A stretch of DNA of 64,000 nt. Origin: Sinorhizobium fredii (GTDB lineage: Bacteria > Pseudomonadota > Alphaproteobacteria > Rhizobiales > Rhizobiaceae). The position numbers and the translations under genes are program-made. The DNA is taken from contig NZ_CP024307.1 in NCBI RefSeq assembly GCF_002944405.1, forward strand, positions 3,781,001 through 3,845,000, read 5' to 3'. This document shows positions 55,967-64,000 of this stretch, one piece after another. How positions within the stretch are numbered: the stretch's first letter is position 1; each line of letters starts with the position of its first letter. Under the pieces are notes generated by a model. The model was not told the origin of the DNA. It was given only the letters and a program-made list of their open reading frames with translations, and searched no databases.

Positions 55967-56865
55967 AGCGCTCGCGCTCCGTTTGCGCCGCTCGCCGCAT
56001 CACGCTCAAAAGCACCGGTGGCGGGATCGAGCCTGCCCGACCATTCCCATTCGGCCGGCCCCGTCATGATCACGTGGTCGTCGCGCTCGCGCCATTCGAT
56101 CTTAAGCGGCCCGCCCGGAACGTTCACCGTCACGGTCCGATCCGTGCGGCCGGTTCTGGCGCCGCTGACCGCGGCGGCGCAGGCGGCGGAACCGCAGGCG
56201 AGCGTCAGCCCCGCGCCCCGCTCCCACGTCCTGAGGTCCATCTCCTCACGTGAACGGACACGGGCGATCGATATATTGGCGCGTTCGGGAAAGATCGGGT
56301 GATTTTCGAGCAGCGGCCCGAAGCGCTCGAGCTCGTAGCTCCAGACGTCGTTCTCCACCCAGAAGATCGCATGCGGATTGCCCATCGAGGCGACCGACGG
56401 CGAATGCAGCACCGGATCGTCGATCGGCCCGATCTGCAGCTCGATCCGCCGTGTATCGTGGAATTCCTCGGCGAGCGGGATCTCGCTCCAGCCGAAGCGC
56501 GGGGCTCCCATATCGACCGAGATCAAGCCGCCGTCATGCTCCTTGGCCTCGAGCAGGCCGGCGACCGTATGGAACAGGAACGCCTTCTTGCCTGTCTCGG
56601 CGGAGAGCGCCTGGACGACGCAGCGGGTGCCGTTGCCGCAGGCCTGCGCCATCGAGCCGTCGGAATTGACGATGTCGATCCAGGCGTCCGTGCCGGCGGC
56701 CCTCGGATCGTGGATCGCCATGATTTGGTCGAATTCTGTCTCCGGATCGGCATTGAGCGCGATCGCCGCCGCAGGCGCCACGCGATCCTTGCGGCCGCGC
56801 ATGTCGACGACCAGGATCTTGTTTCCAAGCCCGTTCATCCTGGCAAATTGCACGTGATCGGCCAT
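55963..56865 (-). CDS. dapF: Diaminopimelate epimerase
   Basis: The 300-residue enzyme converts LL- to meso-diaminopimelate for lysine and peptidoglycan synthesis. The two catalytic cysteines are in [13 protein letters not shown] and [14 protein letters not shown], and the start [18 protein letters not shown] is typical. I use the ATG at 56865, dropping 15 in-frame upstream residues. It is the first gene of the minus-strand operon and overlaps mtaB. Confidence 0.96.
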   Translation of the reverse strand: MADHVQFARMNGLGNKILVVDMRGRKDRVAPAAAIALNADPETEFDQIMAIHDPRAAGTDAWIDIVNSDGSMAQACGNGTRCVVQALSAETGKKAFLFHTVAGLLEAKEHDGGLISVDMGAPRFGWSEIPLAEEFHDTRRIELQIGPIDDPVLHSPSVASMGNPHAIFWVENDVWSYELERFGPLLENHPIFPERANISIARVRSREEMDLRTWERGAGLTLACGSAACAAAVSGARTGRTDRTVTVNVPGGPLKIEWRERDDHVIMTGPAEWEWSGRLDPATGAFERDAASGANGARAL

Positions 56866-56955
56866 GTCGCGATTGTCCAAACTCGGCTCCCGACCCCGGG
56901 CGCCCTTCATTCGGGCTGTATATGGCGGAAAGGCCCTGAAATTACCAGTGCTGCA

Positions 56956-57963
56956 TTATCCCGTCGAGGCGGGAACGTCGAAGACTTCGCCGGGCCGCAG
57001 CGGCCGGAAGCGGCGTGGCTCGACGCCGGCCCTGGCGAGCGCGGCCTCCAGGGCCCTCAACGGCTCTTCGATGCCCTCATCCGTCAAACGGAACGTGCCC
57101 CAATGGTGACCCGCCACGTGCTCTGCGCCGCAGGCGATCATGCCCATGACCGCTTCTTCCGGATTCTGGTGGTGGCTTTCCATGAACCAGCGCGGCTCGT
57201 AGCAGCCGAAGGGAAGGTTGGCAAGGCGGAAGGAGCCGTGCTTGTCGCGGGCGGCGCGATAGTTGATGCCGCCGTGGAAGCCGGTATCACCGACATGGTA
57301 GATCTTGCCAACCGGAGTCTCGATGACGAAGGCGGACCAGAGCGCCATCCGCCTGTCGCGCATGCCGCGGGCCGACCAATGATGGCAGGGTTCCGCATGG
57401 ACGACGACGCCGTCGTCGATCTCGATCCGCTCGCCCCAATCGAGAACCGCGAGCTCCGCATCCGGAACGGCGCGGCGGATGATCGTGTCGTTGCCGAGCG
57501 GCGTTGCGATCAGCGGCGCGTGCTCGGCATGCAGCGTGCCGAGTGTTTCTACATCGAGATGGTCGTAGTGATTGTGGGTGACCAGCACGACGTCGATCGG
57601 CGGCAGGTCGTCCATGCGAATGCCCGGTGCGTTATGGCGATGCGGCCCGGCAAAGGCGAAGGGGCTGGCACGATGGGACCAGACCGGATCGGTCAGTATG
57701 TTCAGGCCGGCCACCTGGATCAGGAGCGTCGCGTGCCCGATCATCGTCACCCGCAGCCGGTCGCCATCCACATTGAGCTCAGGCCGGACTTCGATGAAGG
57801 GGCTGTCGTAGTGTTTCGGCCAGCGCACGCGCTTGCCGCGCAGCTGCCAGCGCAACAGGTCGGCGAAGCCGCGCGGCGCCATTCCGCCGGGATTGTAGAA
57901 ACGAATGCCGTCGAAATGATCCGAAACGGGTCCCCTGTAGTAGCGGTTGCCGCCTGTGCCCAT
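56956..57963 (-). CDS. MBL-fold metallo-hydrolase (UlaG/NAPE-PLD-like)
   Basis: The 335-residue protein has the metal-binding motif VTHNHYDHLDVETL (HxHxDH variant HNHYDH) near residue 127, further ligands in ARGMRDRRM/GDTGFH, and AGHHWGTFRLTDEG near the C-terminus. It belongs to the UlaG-RomA-NAPE-PLD group of phosphodiesterase/lactonase-like enzymes; the substrate is unknown. It diverges from the MarR-type gene at 58090, with 126 bases between. Confidence 0.87.
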   Translation of the reverse strand: MGTGGNRYYRGPVSDHFDGIRFYNPGGMAPRGFADLLRWQLRGKRVRWPKHYDSPFIEVRPELNVDGDRLRVTMIGHATLLIQVAGLNILTDPVWSHRASPFAFAGPHRHNAPGIRMDDLPPIDVVLVTHNHYDHLDVETLGTLHAEHAPLIATPLGNDTIIRRAVPDAELAVLDWGERIEIDDGVVVHAEPCHHWSARGMRDRRMALWSAFVIETPVGKIYHVGDTGFHGGINYRAARDKHGSFRLANLPFGCYEPRWFMESHHQNPEEAVMGMIACGAEHVAGHHWGTFRLTDEGIEEPLRALEAALARAGVEPRRFRPLRPGEVFDVPASTG

Positions 57964-58089
57964 TGCCGTCCCAAGCTGTCGATTACATCGATGCCGAAAA
58001 GATAGGCGCTCCGGTGCTCGATCACAGTGTGAACGCCAAATCCGTTAATAATTTCTTGTGAATGGCAACTCGATTGCTACCATACCATC

Positions 58090-58542
58090 ATGCTTGCCCG
58101 ATTCGACAGACTGGAACGGCTCTACAAGGCGATCAAGCTTGTCCGGCCCGTGCATCTCAACGTCAGCAGAACAGTCGAGAACATGCTCGAGGGTGCGGGA
58201 ATCAGTGTTGCCGAGCGCTCCGTGCTGGAACTCCTCTGCGAGGAGCCGCTGACCGTGCCGGAGGCAGCCAGGCGGCTGTCGATGAAGCGGCAGTTCGTGC
58301 AGCGCGTCGCCGCCGGCCTGATCGGCAAAAGGTTGATCGAGAAAAGGCCCAATCCGGAACACCGGCGGGCCTATTTCTGCGCGCCGAGCCCGGCCGGCAG
58401 GGATCTCTTCAACGCCGTCCATCGGCGCGAACTCGAAATGCTGCATGCGGTCCTCGGCGATATCAATCAGACCGAGGTAGTCGTGGCGCTCAGAGTCATG
58501 GCACGGATCGACGCCGCCTTCGAGGCGCTCGCCCGACGGTGA
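58090..58542 (+). CDS. MarR-family transcriptional regulator
   Basis: The 150-residue protein is a winged-helix MarR regulator: ISVAERSVLELLCEEPLTVP leads into helix PEAARRLSMKRQFVQRVAAG and the wing region EKRPNPEHRRAYFC. It diverges from the MBL hydrolase gene, the likely regulated neighbour. No clear operator palindrome was found in the shared region. Confidence 0.88.
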   Translation: MLARFDRLERLYKAIKLVRPVHLNVSRTVENMLEGAGISVAERSVLELLCEEPLTVPEAARRLSMKRQFVQRVAAGLIGKRLIEKRPNPEHRRAYFCAPSPAGRDLFNAVHRRELEMLHAVLGDINQTEVVVALRVMARIDAAFEALARR

Positions 58543-58702
58543 GCGAAGGAACTTGACGCCGCTCTTCCTCTTCGCGCAAGGTTCTCCCGTAACTTGACTT
58601 TTCGGTCGCTTTGCTGTTTATCGCGGCAAATTCCTTCGCAAGTGATGACTTCGAAGCCGCCGACCGGGCCCCGCAAAGGTATAAAGAGAGCCCGGAGGTC
58701 AA

Positions 58703-58737
58703 CACCCGACAGCGCGTTGCGCCCTCGGGTGGTTTTT
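58703..58737 (+). terminator. Terminator-like hairpin in the ffh leader
   Basis: CACCCGA pairs with TCGGGTG around an inner GCGC/GCGC helix and is followed by GTTTTT. It lies 83 bases upstream of ffh in a 277-base leader. It may end the MarR transcript or act as an attenuator for ffh. Confidence 0.6.
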
Positions 58738-58819
58738 GGCTTTGCGCCTTGTTTTCCGCGCGAGGGTACCCAAGTTTTCGGCGAGCCTGAAGCGAACCGG
58801 AAACCAGAAGGAAGAGAGA

Positions 58820-60382
58820 ATGTTCGAGAGCCTCCAGGACCGTCTTGGTTCCATATTGAATGGACTGACCGGCCGCGGCGCCCTGTCGGAAGCGGACGTT
58901 TCCGCGGCGCTTCGGGAGGTTCGCCGTGCGCTACTCGAAGCCGACGTCGCGCTCGATGTCGTGCGGTCCTTCACCGAGAAGGTTCGCGAGAAGGCGGTCG
59001 GCGCCGAAATCCTGAAATCGATCAAGCCCGGCCAGATGGTCGTCAAGATCGTCCATGACGAGCTTGTTGCCATGCTCGGCTCCGAGGGCGTGACGATCGA
59101 CCTCAATGCGCCGGCCCCGGTCGTCGTCATGATGGTCGGCCTGCAGGGCTCCGGCAAGACGACGACCACCGGCAAGATCGCCAAGCGGCTGACGGCGCGC
59201 GACAAGAAGAAGGTCCTGATGGCCTCGCTCGACACCCGTCGTCCGGCCGCCCAGGAGCAGTTGCGCCAGCTCGGCGTGCAGACCGGCGTCGACACGCTGC
59301 CGATCATCGCCGGCCAGTCGCCGACCGATATCGCCGCCCGCGCCGTTCAGGCGGCGAAGCTCGGCGGCCACGACATCGTCATCCTCGACACCGCCGGCCG
59401 CACCCATATCGACGAGCCGCTGATGATCGAGATGGCGGAGATCAAGCGGAAGTCCAATCCGCATGAGATCCTGCTCGTCGCCGATGCGCTGACCGGCCAG
59501 GACGCCGTCAACCTCGCCCGCAACTTCGACGATCGCGTTGGCATCACCGGCCTGGTGCTGACCCGCATGGACGGCGACGGCCGCGGCGGTGCGGCGCTGT
59601 CGATGCGTGCGGTCACCGGCAAGCCGATCAAGCTGATCGGCGTCGGCGAGAAGATGGACGAGCTCGAGGAGTTTCACCCGCGCCGCGTTGCCGACCGCAT
59701 CCTCGGCATGGGCGACATCGTCTCGCTGGTCGAAAAGGCGGCGGAAAACATCGACGCCGAAAAGGCGGCCGCCATGGCCGCCAAGATGGCCAAGGGCAAA
59801 TTCGACCTCAACGACCTCGCCGACCAGCTGCGCCAGATGCAGAAGATGGGCGGCATGGGCGGCATCATGGGATTGATGCCCGGCATGGCCGGCATGAAGG
59901 ACAAGATGGCCGCTGCCGGCCTCGACGACAGCCTCTTCAAGCGTCAGCTCGCCATCATCTCCTCGATGACCAAGGCCGAGCGCGCCAATCCGGATCTGCT
60001 CAAGCATTCGCGCAAGAAGCGCATCGCCAGCGGCTCGGGAACCGACGCCGCCGACATCAACAAGCTTCTGAAGATGCACCGCCAGATGGCGGACATGATG
60101 AAGATGATGGGCGGCAAGGGCAAAGGCGGCATGATGAAGCAGATGATGGGCGGCCTTGCCAACAAGATGGGCCTTGGCGGCTTGGGCGGCGGCATGCCGG
60201 ATCTTTCGAAGATGGATCCGAAACAGCTGGAAGCACTGCAGAAGCAGGCGGAGGCCGCCGGCCTCGGCAAGTCGGGTGCCGGAATGCCGAGCCTCGGTGG
60301 CGGTTTGCCGGGCCTGGGTGGCGGCAAGCTGCCCGGTCTCGGCGGATTCCCCGGCCTTCCCGGTTTACCTAAGAAGAAGTGA
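58820..60382 (+). CDS. ffh: Signal recognition particle protein Ffh
   Basis: The 520-residue SRP54 GTPase binds 4.5S RNA and signal sequences and docks with FtsY. The N domain starts MFESLQDRLGSILNGL; the G domain has VGLQGSGKTTTTGKIAK, DTRRPAAQEQL, DTAGRTHIDE and TRMDGDGRGG. The M domain is methionine-rich (MKDKMAAAG, MHRQMADMMKMM) and ends in an unusual Gly/Leu/Pro-rich tail (about residues 450-520). GAAGGAAG precedes the ATG. The 4.5S RNA gene was not found here. Confidence 0.97.
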   Translation: MFESLQDRLGSILNGLTGRGALSEADVSAALREVRRALLEADVALDVVRSFTEKVREKAVGAEILKSIKPGQMVVKIVHDELVAMLGSEGVTIDLNAPAPVVVMMVGLQGSGKTTTTGKIAKRLTARDKKKVLMASLDTRRPAAQEQLRQLGVQTGVDTLPIIAGQSPTDIAARAVQAAKLGGHDIVILDTAGRTHIDEPLMIEMAEIKRKSNPHEILLVADALTGQDAVNLARNFDDRVGITGLVLTRMDGDGRGGAALSMRAVTGKPIKLIGVGEKMDELEEFHPRRVADRILGMGDIVSLVEKAAENIDAEKAAAMAAKMAKGKFDLNDLADQLRQMQKMGGMGGIMGLMPGMAGMKDKMAAAGLDDSLFKRQLAIISSMTKAERANPDLLKHSRKKRIASGSGTDAADINKLLKMHRQMADMMKMMGGKGKGGMMKQMMGGLANKMGLGGLGGGMPDLSKMDPKQLEALQKQAEAAGLGKSGAGMPSLGGGLPGLGGGKLPGLGGFPGLPGLPKKK

Positions 60383-60394
60383 GGATCGCGACGA

Positions 60395-60730
60395 ATGCTT
60401 GATCCCGAGATCAAAGAGGAATTGGCGGGCTACCGGCAATCGATCGACAATATCGATGCCGCACTCGTCCACATGCTGGCCGAACGGTTCCGCTGCACCA
60501 AGGCGGTCGGCGTTCTCAAAGCCAAGCACAAGCTGCCGCCGGCCGATCCGGCGCGCGAAGAATACCAGATTGAACGCCTTCGCCACTTGGCCAAGGATGC
60601 CAATCTGGACCCGGATTTCGCCGAGAAGTTCCTGAACTTCATCATCAAGGAAGTCATCCGGCATCATGAAGCCATCGCCGCCGATCGCTCGCAGCCCGCG
60701 GGCAGCGCCGGCACCACCCGTTCCGCTTGA
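60395..60730 (+). CDS. Chorismate mutase (AroQ type)
   Basis: The 111-residue helical protein converts chorismate to prephenate for Phe and Tyr synthesis. AroQ features are [20 protein letters not shown] near the start, [19 protein letters not shown], and the C-terminal [14 protein letters not shown]. It lies 12 bases after ffh and 37 before rpsP and is probably co-transcribed with them. Confidence 0.92.
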   Translation: MLDPEIKEELAGYRQSIDNIDAALVHMLAERFRCTKAVGVLKAKHKLPPADPAREEYQIERLRHLAKDANLDPDFAEKFLNFIIKEVIRHHEAIAADRSQPAGSAGTTRSA

Positions 60731-60767
60731 ACGAAGCGGTCAAGAAAGCCTGCAAGGAGTAACTGAA

Positions 60768-61142
60768 ATGGCACTGAAAATTCGTCTCGCCCGCGGCGGT
60801 TCCAAGAAGCGCCCCTATTATCAGATCGTCGTTGCCGATGCGCGCAGCCCGCGTGACGGCCGCTTCCTCGAAAAGATCGGCTCCTGGAACCCGATGCTCG
60901 GCAAGGACGACGAAAAGCGCGTCGAGCTGAACGCCGAGCGCGTCAGCCACTGGATCGCCCAGGGCGCCCAGCCGACCGACCGCGTCCTGCGCTTCCTCGA
61001 CCAGGCAGGCCTTGCCAAGCGCCCGGCCCGCAACAACCCGACCAAGGCACTGCCGGGCAAGAAGGCACAGGAGCGTGCCGCCGAAGCCAAGCAGAAGGCC
61101 GAGGATGCCGCCGCTGCCGCTGCGGAAGCAGCCGCGGAATAA
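60768..61142 (+). CDS. rpsP: 30S ribosomal protein S16
   Basis: The 124-residue protein has the S16 core [40 protein letters not shown] and an extended Ala/Glu/Lys-rich tail common in alphaproteobacteria. AAGGAG lies eight bases before the ATG at 60768. It begins the rpsP-rimM-trmD group; a hairpin with a T run follows. Confidence 0.97.
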   Translation: MALKIRLARGGSKKRPYYQIVVADARSPRDGRFLEKIGSWNPMLGKDDEKRVELNAERVSHWIAQGAQPTDRVLRFLDQAGLAKRPARNNPTKALPGKKAQERAAEAKQKAEDAAAAAAEAAAE

Positions 61143-61166
61143 TAACCGTCAGGACGGTGTTAGCAG

Positions 61167-61195
61167 ACGGGCGGCATTTTCATGCCGCCCGTTTT
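61167..61195 (+). terminator. Terminator or attenuator after rpsP
   Basis: ACGGGCGGCA-TTTTCA-TGCCGCCCGT forms a ten-pair stem followed by TTTGC. It may partially end transcription and lower rimM-trmD relative to rpsP. Confidence 0.75.
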
Positions 61196-61276
61196 GCTTT
61201 ATGTCCACGTTCGAACAATTGGAGCGGGCAAAGAATTGGAGCGGTGGCAAGAACCCCTCCTGCCTGGATGCCGAAA

Positions 61277-61840
61277 ATGACCAAGCTCGAGAACCCTGTC
61301 CTGATGGCGACGATCGGCGCGGCGCAAGGCCTGCGCGGCGAAGTGCGGGTAAAGTCCTTTACGGAAGATCCGACGGCGCTCGGCGACTACGGCAATCTGC
61401 ACAGCGAGGACGGCCGCGTCTTCGAGGTGCTGGAAATCCGTGAAGCGAAGAACGTGGTCATCGTCCGCTTCCGCGGCATCAACGACCGAACCGCGGCGGA
61501 AGCGTTGAACGGCCTCGAACTCTTCATCGAACGCGACAACCTCCCCGACGACGACCTCGACGAGGATGAGTTTTTCTATGCCGATCTCGAAGGCCTGGAA
61601 GCGATCGACGGCACTGGCAAGAGCTACGGCTCGGTGACCGGCGTCTTCGACTTCGGCGCCGGGGACCTGCTGGAGCTCAAGGGACCCGGCCGCCGGCCGG
61701 TGCTGATCCCGTTCACCGAATGGTCGGTGCTGGAGATCGATCTCGAGGCCGGCAAGCTGCTGGTCGATCCGGTCGCCGCCGGGCTCGTCGATGACAAGGA
61801 CGAGAGCCTCGACAAGCAATTCCCGACGAAGCGCAAGTGA
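61277..61840 (+). CDS. rimM: Ribosome maturation factor RimM
   Basis: The 187-residue protein assists 30S head assembly. It has the N-terminal RimM domain ([20 protein letters not shown], then SFTEDP) and the PRC-barrel domain ([34 protein letters not shown]). I use the ATG at 61277; an in-frame ATG at 61268 is also possible. It lies between rpsP and trmD in the usual order. Confidence 0.96.
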   Translation: MTKLENPVLMATIGAAQGLRGEVRVKSFTEDPTALGDYGNLHSEDGRVFEVLEIREAKNVVIVRFRGINDRTAAEALNGLELFIERDNLPDDDLDEDEFFYADLEGLEAIDGTGKSYGSVTGVFDFGAGDLLELKGPGRRPVLIPFTEWSVLEIDLEAGKLLVDPVAAGLVDDKDESLDKQFPTKRK

Positions 61841-61850
61841 GCCGCCGGCG

Positions 61851-62567
61851 ATGTCCTTTCGCGCCACGGTCCTGACGCTGTATCCGGAGATGTTTCCGGG
61901 GCATCTCGGCGTGTCGCTCGCCGGCAAGGCGCTGGAGCGCGGCCAATGGTCGATCGAGGCGGTGCAGATCCGCGATTTCGCCGAGAACAAGCACCGCACC
62001 GTCGACGACACGCCGGCCGGGGGCGGCGCCGGCATGGTGTTGAAGCCGGATGTTCTTGCCCGCGCCATCGACCACGTCGCGGCGGATGACGACCGGCCGC
62101 GCCTGCTGATGAGCCCGCGCGGCCGACCGTTGACGCAGGCACGCGTTCGCGAGCTTGCCGCCGGTCCCGGCGCCGTCATCGTCTGCGGCCGCTTCGAGGG
62201 CGTCGACCAGCGGGTCATCGACACGCGCCATCTCGAAGAAGTGTCGATCGGCGACTATATCCTGTCCGGCGGCGAGCCGGCGGCGCTGGTGCTGCTCGAT
62301 GCGGTCGTGCGCGTCCTGCCCGGGGTGATGGGCAATGAACTCTCCGGCGTGCACGAAAGCTTCGAGGGCGGGCTGCTCGAGCACCCGCAATATACCCGGC
62401 CGCAGGTCTTCGAAGGCCACGAGATTCCGGCGGTGCTGACATCAGGAAATCACGGCGCCGTCGCCAAATGGCGCGCGGCCGAGGCGCGGCGGCTGACGGC
62501 GGAACGCCGCCCCGATCTGCTGGCGCGTGCCTTCGAGAGTGATCCGCCTCAGCCCGTGAAGAAATAA
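61851..62567 (+). CDS. trmD: tRNA (guanine-N1)-methyltransferase TrmD
   Basis: The 238-residue SPOUT enzyme makes m1G37 in tRNA. It shows [40 protein letters not shown], the knot segment [13 protein letters not shown] and [20 protein letters not shown], and YTRPQVFEG. Its 3' end overlaps the convergent TauE gene by 19 bases. rplS, its usual next gene, is not here but at 28743-29276. Confidence 0.97.
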   Translation: MSFRATVLTLYPEMFPGHLGVSLAGKALERGQWSIEAVQIRDFAENKHRTVDDTPAGGGAGMVLKPDVLARAIDHVAADDDRPRLLMSPRGRPLTQARVRELAAGPGAVIVCGRFEGVDQRVIDTRHLEEVSIGDYILSGGEPAALVLLDAVVRVLPGVMGNELSGVHESFEGGLLEHPQYTRPQVFEGHEIPAVLTSGNHGAVAKWRAAEARRLTAERRPDLLARAFESDPPQPVKK

Positions 62568-63295
62568 TAAGCGGCGAGCAGCAGGCCGACGGCGACGACG
62601 ATGGCGCGGATGACCGCCTGCGGAACGCGCCGGGCGGCCCAGACGCCGGAATAGCCGCCGAGGGCGGCACCCGGCACCATGATCACCGCATGGAGCCAGG
62701 AAACGACGCCGCCTGCGGCGAACACCAGGATGGCGATCAGCGCAATGACGATCGAGATGAAATTCTTCAGCGCATTCAGCCGGTGATAGCTGCCGCCGGT
62801 CGCAAGCCCGAGCACTGCAAGCATCATGATGCCCATGCCGGCCCCGAAGAAGCCGCCATAGACGGATGTCGCCATCTGGCTCGCCACACCGAACGGCCCG
62901 ATCCGGTGCTCGTCGCTGCGGGCCTTCGGCTTCAGGAGAGGGCCCGCCGCAAAGATCGCCGTCGCGGCGATCAGCAGCCAGGGCACCATCGCGCGGAACG
63001 ACGGGTTGGAGAGCGACAGCAGGAGAAGCGCGCCCGCGAGCCCCCCGACCGCCGATATCACCCCGAGGAGGACGGCATTCCTGCGGTCGGCGCGGATCTC
63101 CTTGGCATAGGCGAGCGCCGAGGTGACGTAGCCCGGAAACTGCACGATCGAGGAGGTGGCATTGGCGACGATCGGCGGCAGGCCGCTAAGCGTCATCGCG
63201 CCGAAGGTCAGAAACGTGCCGCCGCCGGCAATCGCATTGACGGCACCGGACAGGAAGCCCGCAACAAAAAGCAACAGCGCCTGGAATATCGTCAT
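62549..63295 (-). CDS. TauE/SafE-family sulfite exporter-like membrane protein
   Basis: The 248-residue protein has about eight hydrophobic helices with the family start [20 protein letters not shown] and [20 protein letters not shown], and a second half repeat [20 protein letters not shown]. The family transports sulfite, sulfoacetate or other organic anions. I use the ATG at 63295. It converges with trmD, overlapping it by 19 bases. Confidence 0.87.
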   Translation of the reverse strand: MTIFQALLLFVAGFLSGAVNAIAGGGTFLTFGAMTLSGLPPIVANATSSIVQFPGYVTSALAYAKEIRADRRNAVLLGVISAVGGLAGALLLLSLSNPSFRAMVPWLLIAATAIFAAGPLLKPKARSDEHRIGPFGVASQMATSVYGGFFGAGMGIMMLAVLGLATGGSYHRLNALKNFISIVIALIAILVFAAGGVVSWLHAVIMVPGAALGGYSGVWAARRVPQAVIRAIVVAVGLLLAAYYFFTG

Positions 63296-63376
63296 GGCCG
63301 TCCTCGTAAAGCCCGCGACCCGGGATAGCGGCTGGAACAATCGGCCGCAAGTCCGCTCACGGATCGCGGTCTGACC

Positions 63377-64000
63377 TCAGCCCTCTAGTTCCTCACGCAG
63401 CATTTCGAGCTGCAGCCATTCCTCCTCCATGCGCGCCAGCTTCTCCTTCAGCTTTTCGAGCTCGGCGGCGAGCTTGGCGAAGCCTTCCGGATCGCGGGAA
63501 AAGAGCGCCGGATCGTGCATCTTCTCTTCGCGTTTGGCGATTTCGGCCTCGGTGCTGGCGATCTCCTTCGGCAGGTTCTCCAGCGCGAATTTCTGCTTGT
63601 AGGAGAGCTTGCCCTTGGCCTTCTGCGGTTCGACCGCTTCGGCTGCCGTTTCGCTCGGCTTGGTCTTCTCGGCCTTTTCGGCCCGGCGCCGCTCCTCGAT
63701 CGCGCCACGGCGCTGCGCCATCATGTCGGAATAGCCGCCGGCATATTCGATCCAGCGGCCGTCCGGCGCCTCCGGATTGGCCGGCGCTATGGTCGAGGTC
63801 ACGGTGCGGTCGAGGAAATCGCGGTCGTGGCTGACGAGGATCACCGTTCCGGCGAAGCCGGCGACGATTTCCTGCAGCAGGTCGAGCGTCTCGATGTCGA
63901 GATCGTTGGTCGGCTCGTCGAGGATCAGCAGGTTGGTGGCGCTCGCCAGGATGCGGGCGAGGATCAGCCGCGCCCTCTCGCCGCCGGAAAGTTCGCTGAT
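63377..64000 (-). CDS. ABC-F ATPase, Uup-like (C-terminal part, runs off window)
   Basis: The open frame enters from the right edge with the second ABC signature SELSGGERARLILARIL, Walker B NLLILDEPTNDLD and the switch His in VILVSHDRDFLD, then a linker and a C-terminal coiled coil (LSYKQKFALENLPKEIASTE, then KREEKMHD...). These last features mark Uup-type ABC-F proteins, which act on ribosomes or DNA junctions and are not transporters. 207 residues are visible; the first ATPase domain is outside. Confidence 0.9.
   Translation of the reverse strand: MSELSGGERARLILARILASATNLLILDEPTNDLDIETLDLLQEIVAGFAGTVILVSHDRDFLDRTVTSTIAPANPEAPDGRWIEYAGGYSDMMAQRRGAIEERRRAEKAEKTKPSETAAEAVEPQKAKGKLSYKQKFALENLPKEIASTEAEIAKREEKMHDPALFSRDPEGFAKLAAELEKLKEKLARMEEEWLQLEMLREELEG

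Overview
This is a high-GC bacterial chromosome segment that reads as Rhizobiaceae, most likely Sinorhizobium/Ensifer. The reasons are the gene content and order (leuD, leuC, argG, acnA, ccmABCDG, ftsY, dapF, ffh, rpsP-rimM-trmD), alphaproteobacterial RNA elements (a SAM-II riboswitch before metAA, a ybhL-type leader before a Bax-inhibitor-1 gene), an alphaproteobacterial LexA box (GTTC-N7-GTTC), a CtrA box (TTAA-N7-TTAAC) before ftsK, and many RIME-like palindromic intergenic repeats. Nearly all of it is core housekeeping sequence. I see no prophage, transposase, CRISPR array or rRNA.

Layout. 1-4.5 kb: SOS mutagenesis genes imuA-imuB (imuB runs off the left edge), a zincin protease, and a minus-strand group of Trm112-like, LON-domain and thioredoxin-TPR proteins, then a YbaK-type tRNA-editing protein. 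4.7-5.8 kb: tRNA-Gly(GCC), followed by the one clearly foreign-looking islet, a decayed DUF433 antitoxin / PIN-like toxin pair. 5.9-11.7 kb: aldose epimerase, a VWA protein coupled to riboswitch-controlled metAA, a broken NUDIX gene, a MoxR ATPase, a RidA protein and leuD. 12-17.6 kb: CoA-ester lyase, DUF1737 protein, ubiquinone-type hydroxylase, acyl-CoA thioesterase and the sigma54-type glnK-amtB operon. 17.9-24.8 kb: ftsK, lolA, xth, a cNMP-binding protein, a CenR-like regulator, an L,D-transpeptidase and SixA. 25-29.3 kb: leuC, an amino-acid ABC permease and binding protein without an ATPase, and rplS.

29.5-45.3 kb: a MarR-MFS efflux pair, argG, LysE exporter, rlmN, an IalB-like protein, small enzymes, a tesA/ybbA/ybbP-type cluster, the YbhL homologue, a GNAT and DUF proteins. 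45.5-51.4 kb: acnA and ccmABCDG for cytochrome c maturation. 51.6-56.9 kb: the minus-strand operon dapF-mtaB-ftsY-ispZ-DUF2585. 57-64 kb: an MBL hydrolase, a MarR regulator, ffh, chorismate mutase, rpsP, rimM, trmD, a TauE exporter and the end of an ABC-F ATPase.

The most notable observations are three copies of a palindromic repeat lying in frame inside ftsY, two of them within a roughly 70-residue duplication; the broken and partly fused toxin-antitoxin module next to tRNA-Gly; and the separation of rplS from rpsP-rimM-trmD in a geometry that one ~33 kb inversion would explain. Others are a NUDIX gene cut by a single TGA, and a SAM-II aptamer followed by an intrinsic terminator that could control both metAA and a translationally coupled VWA gene. 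I did not find a convincing new multi-gene system.
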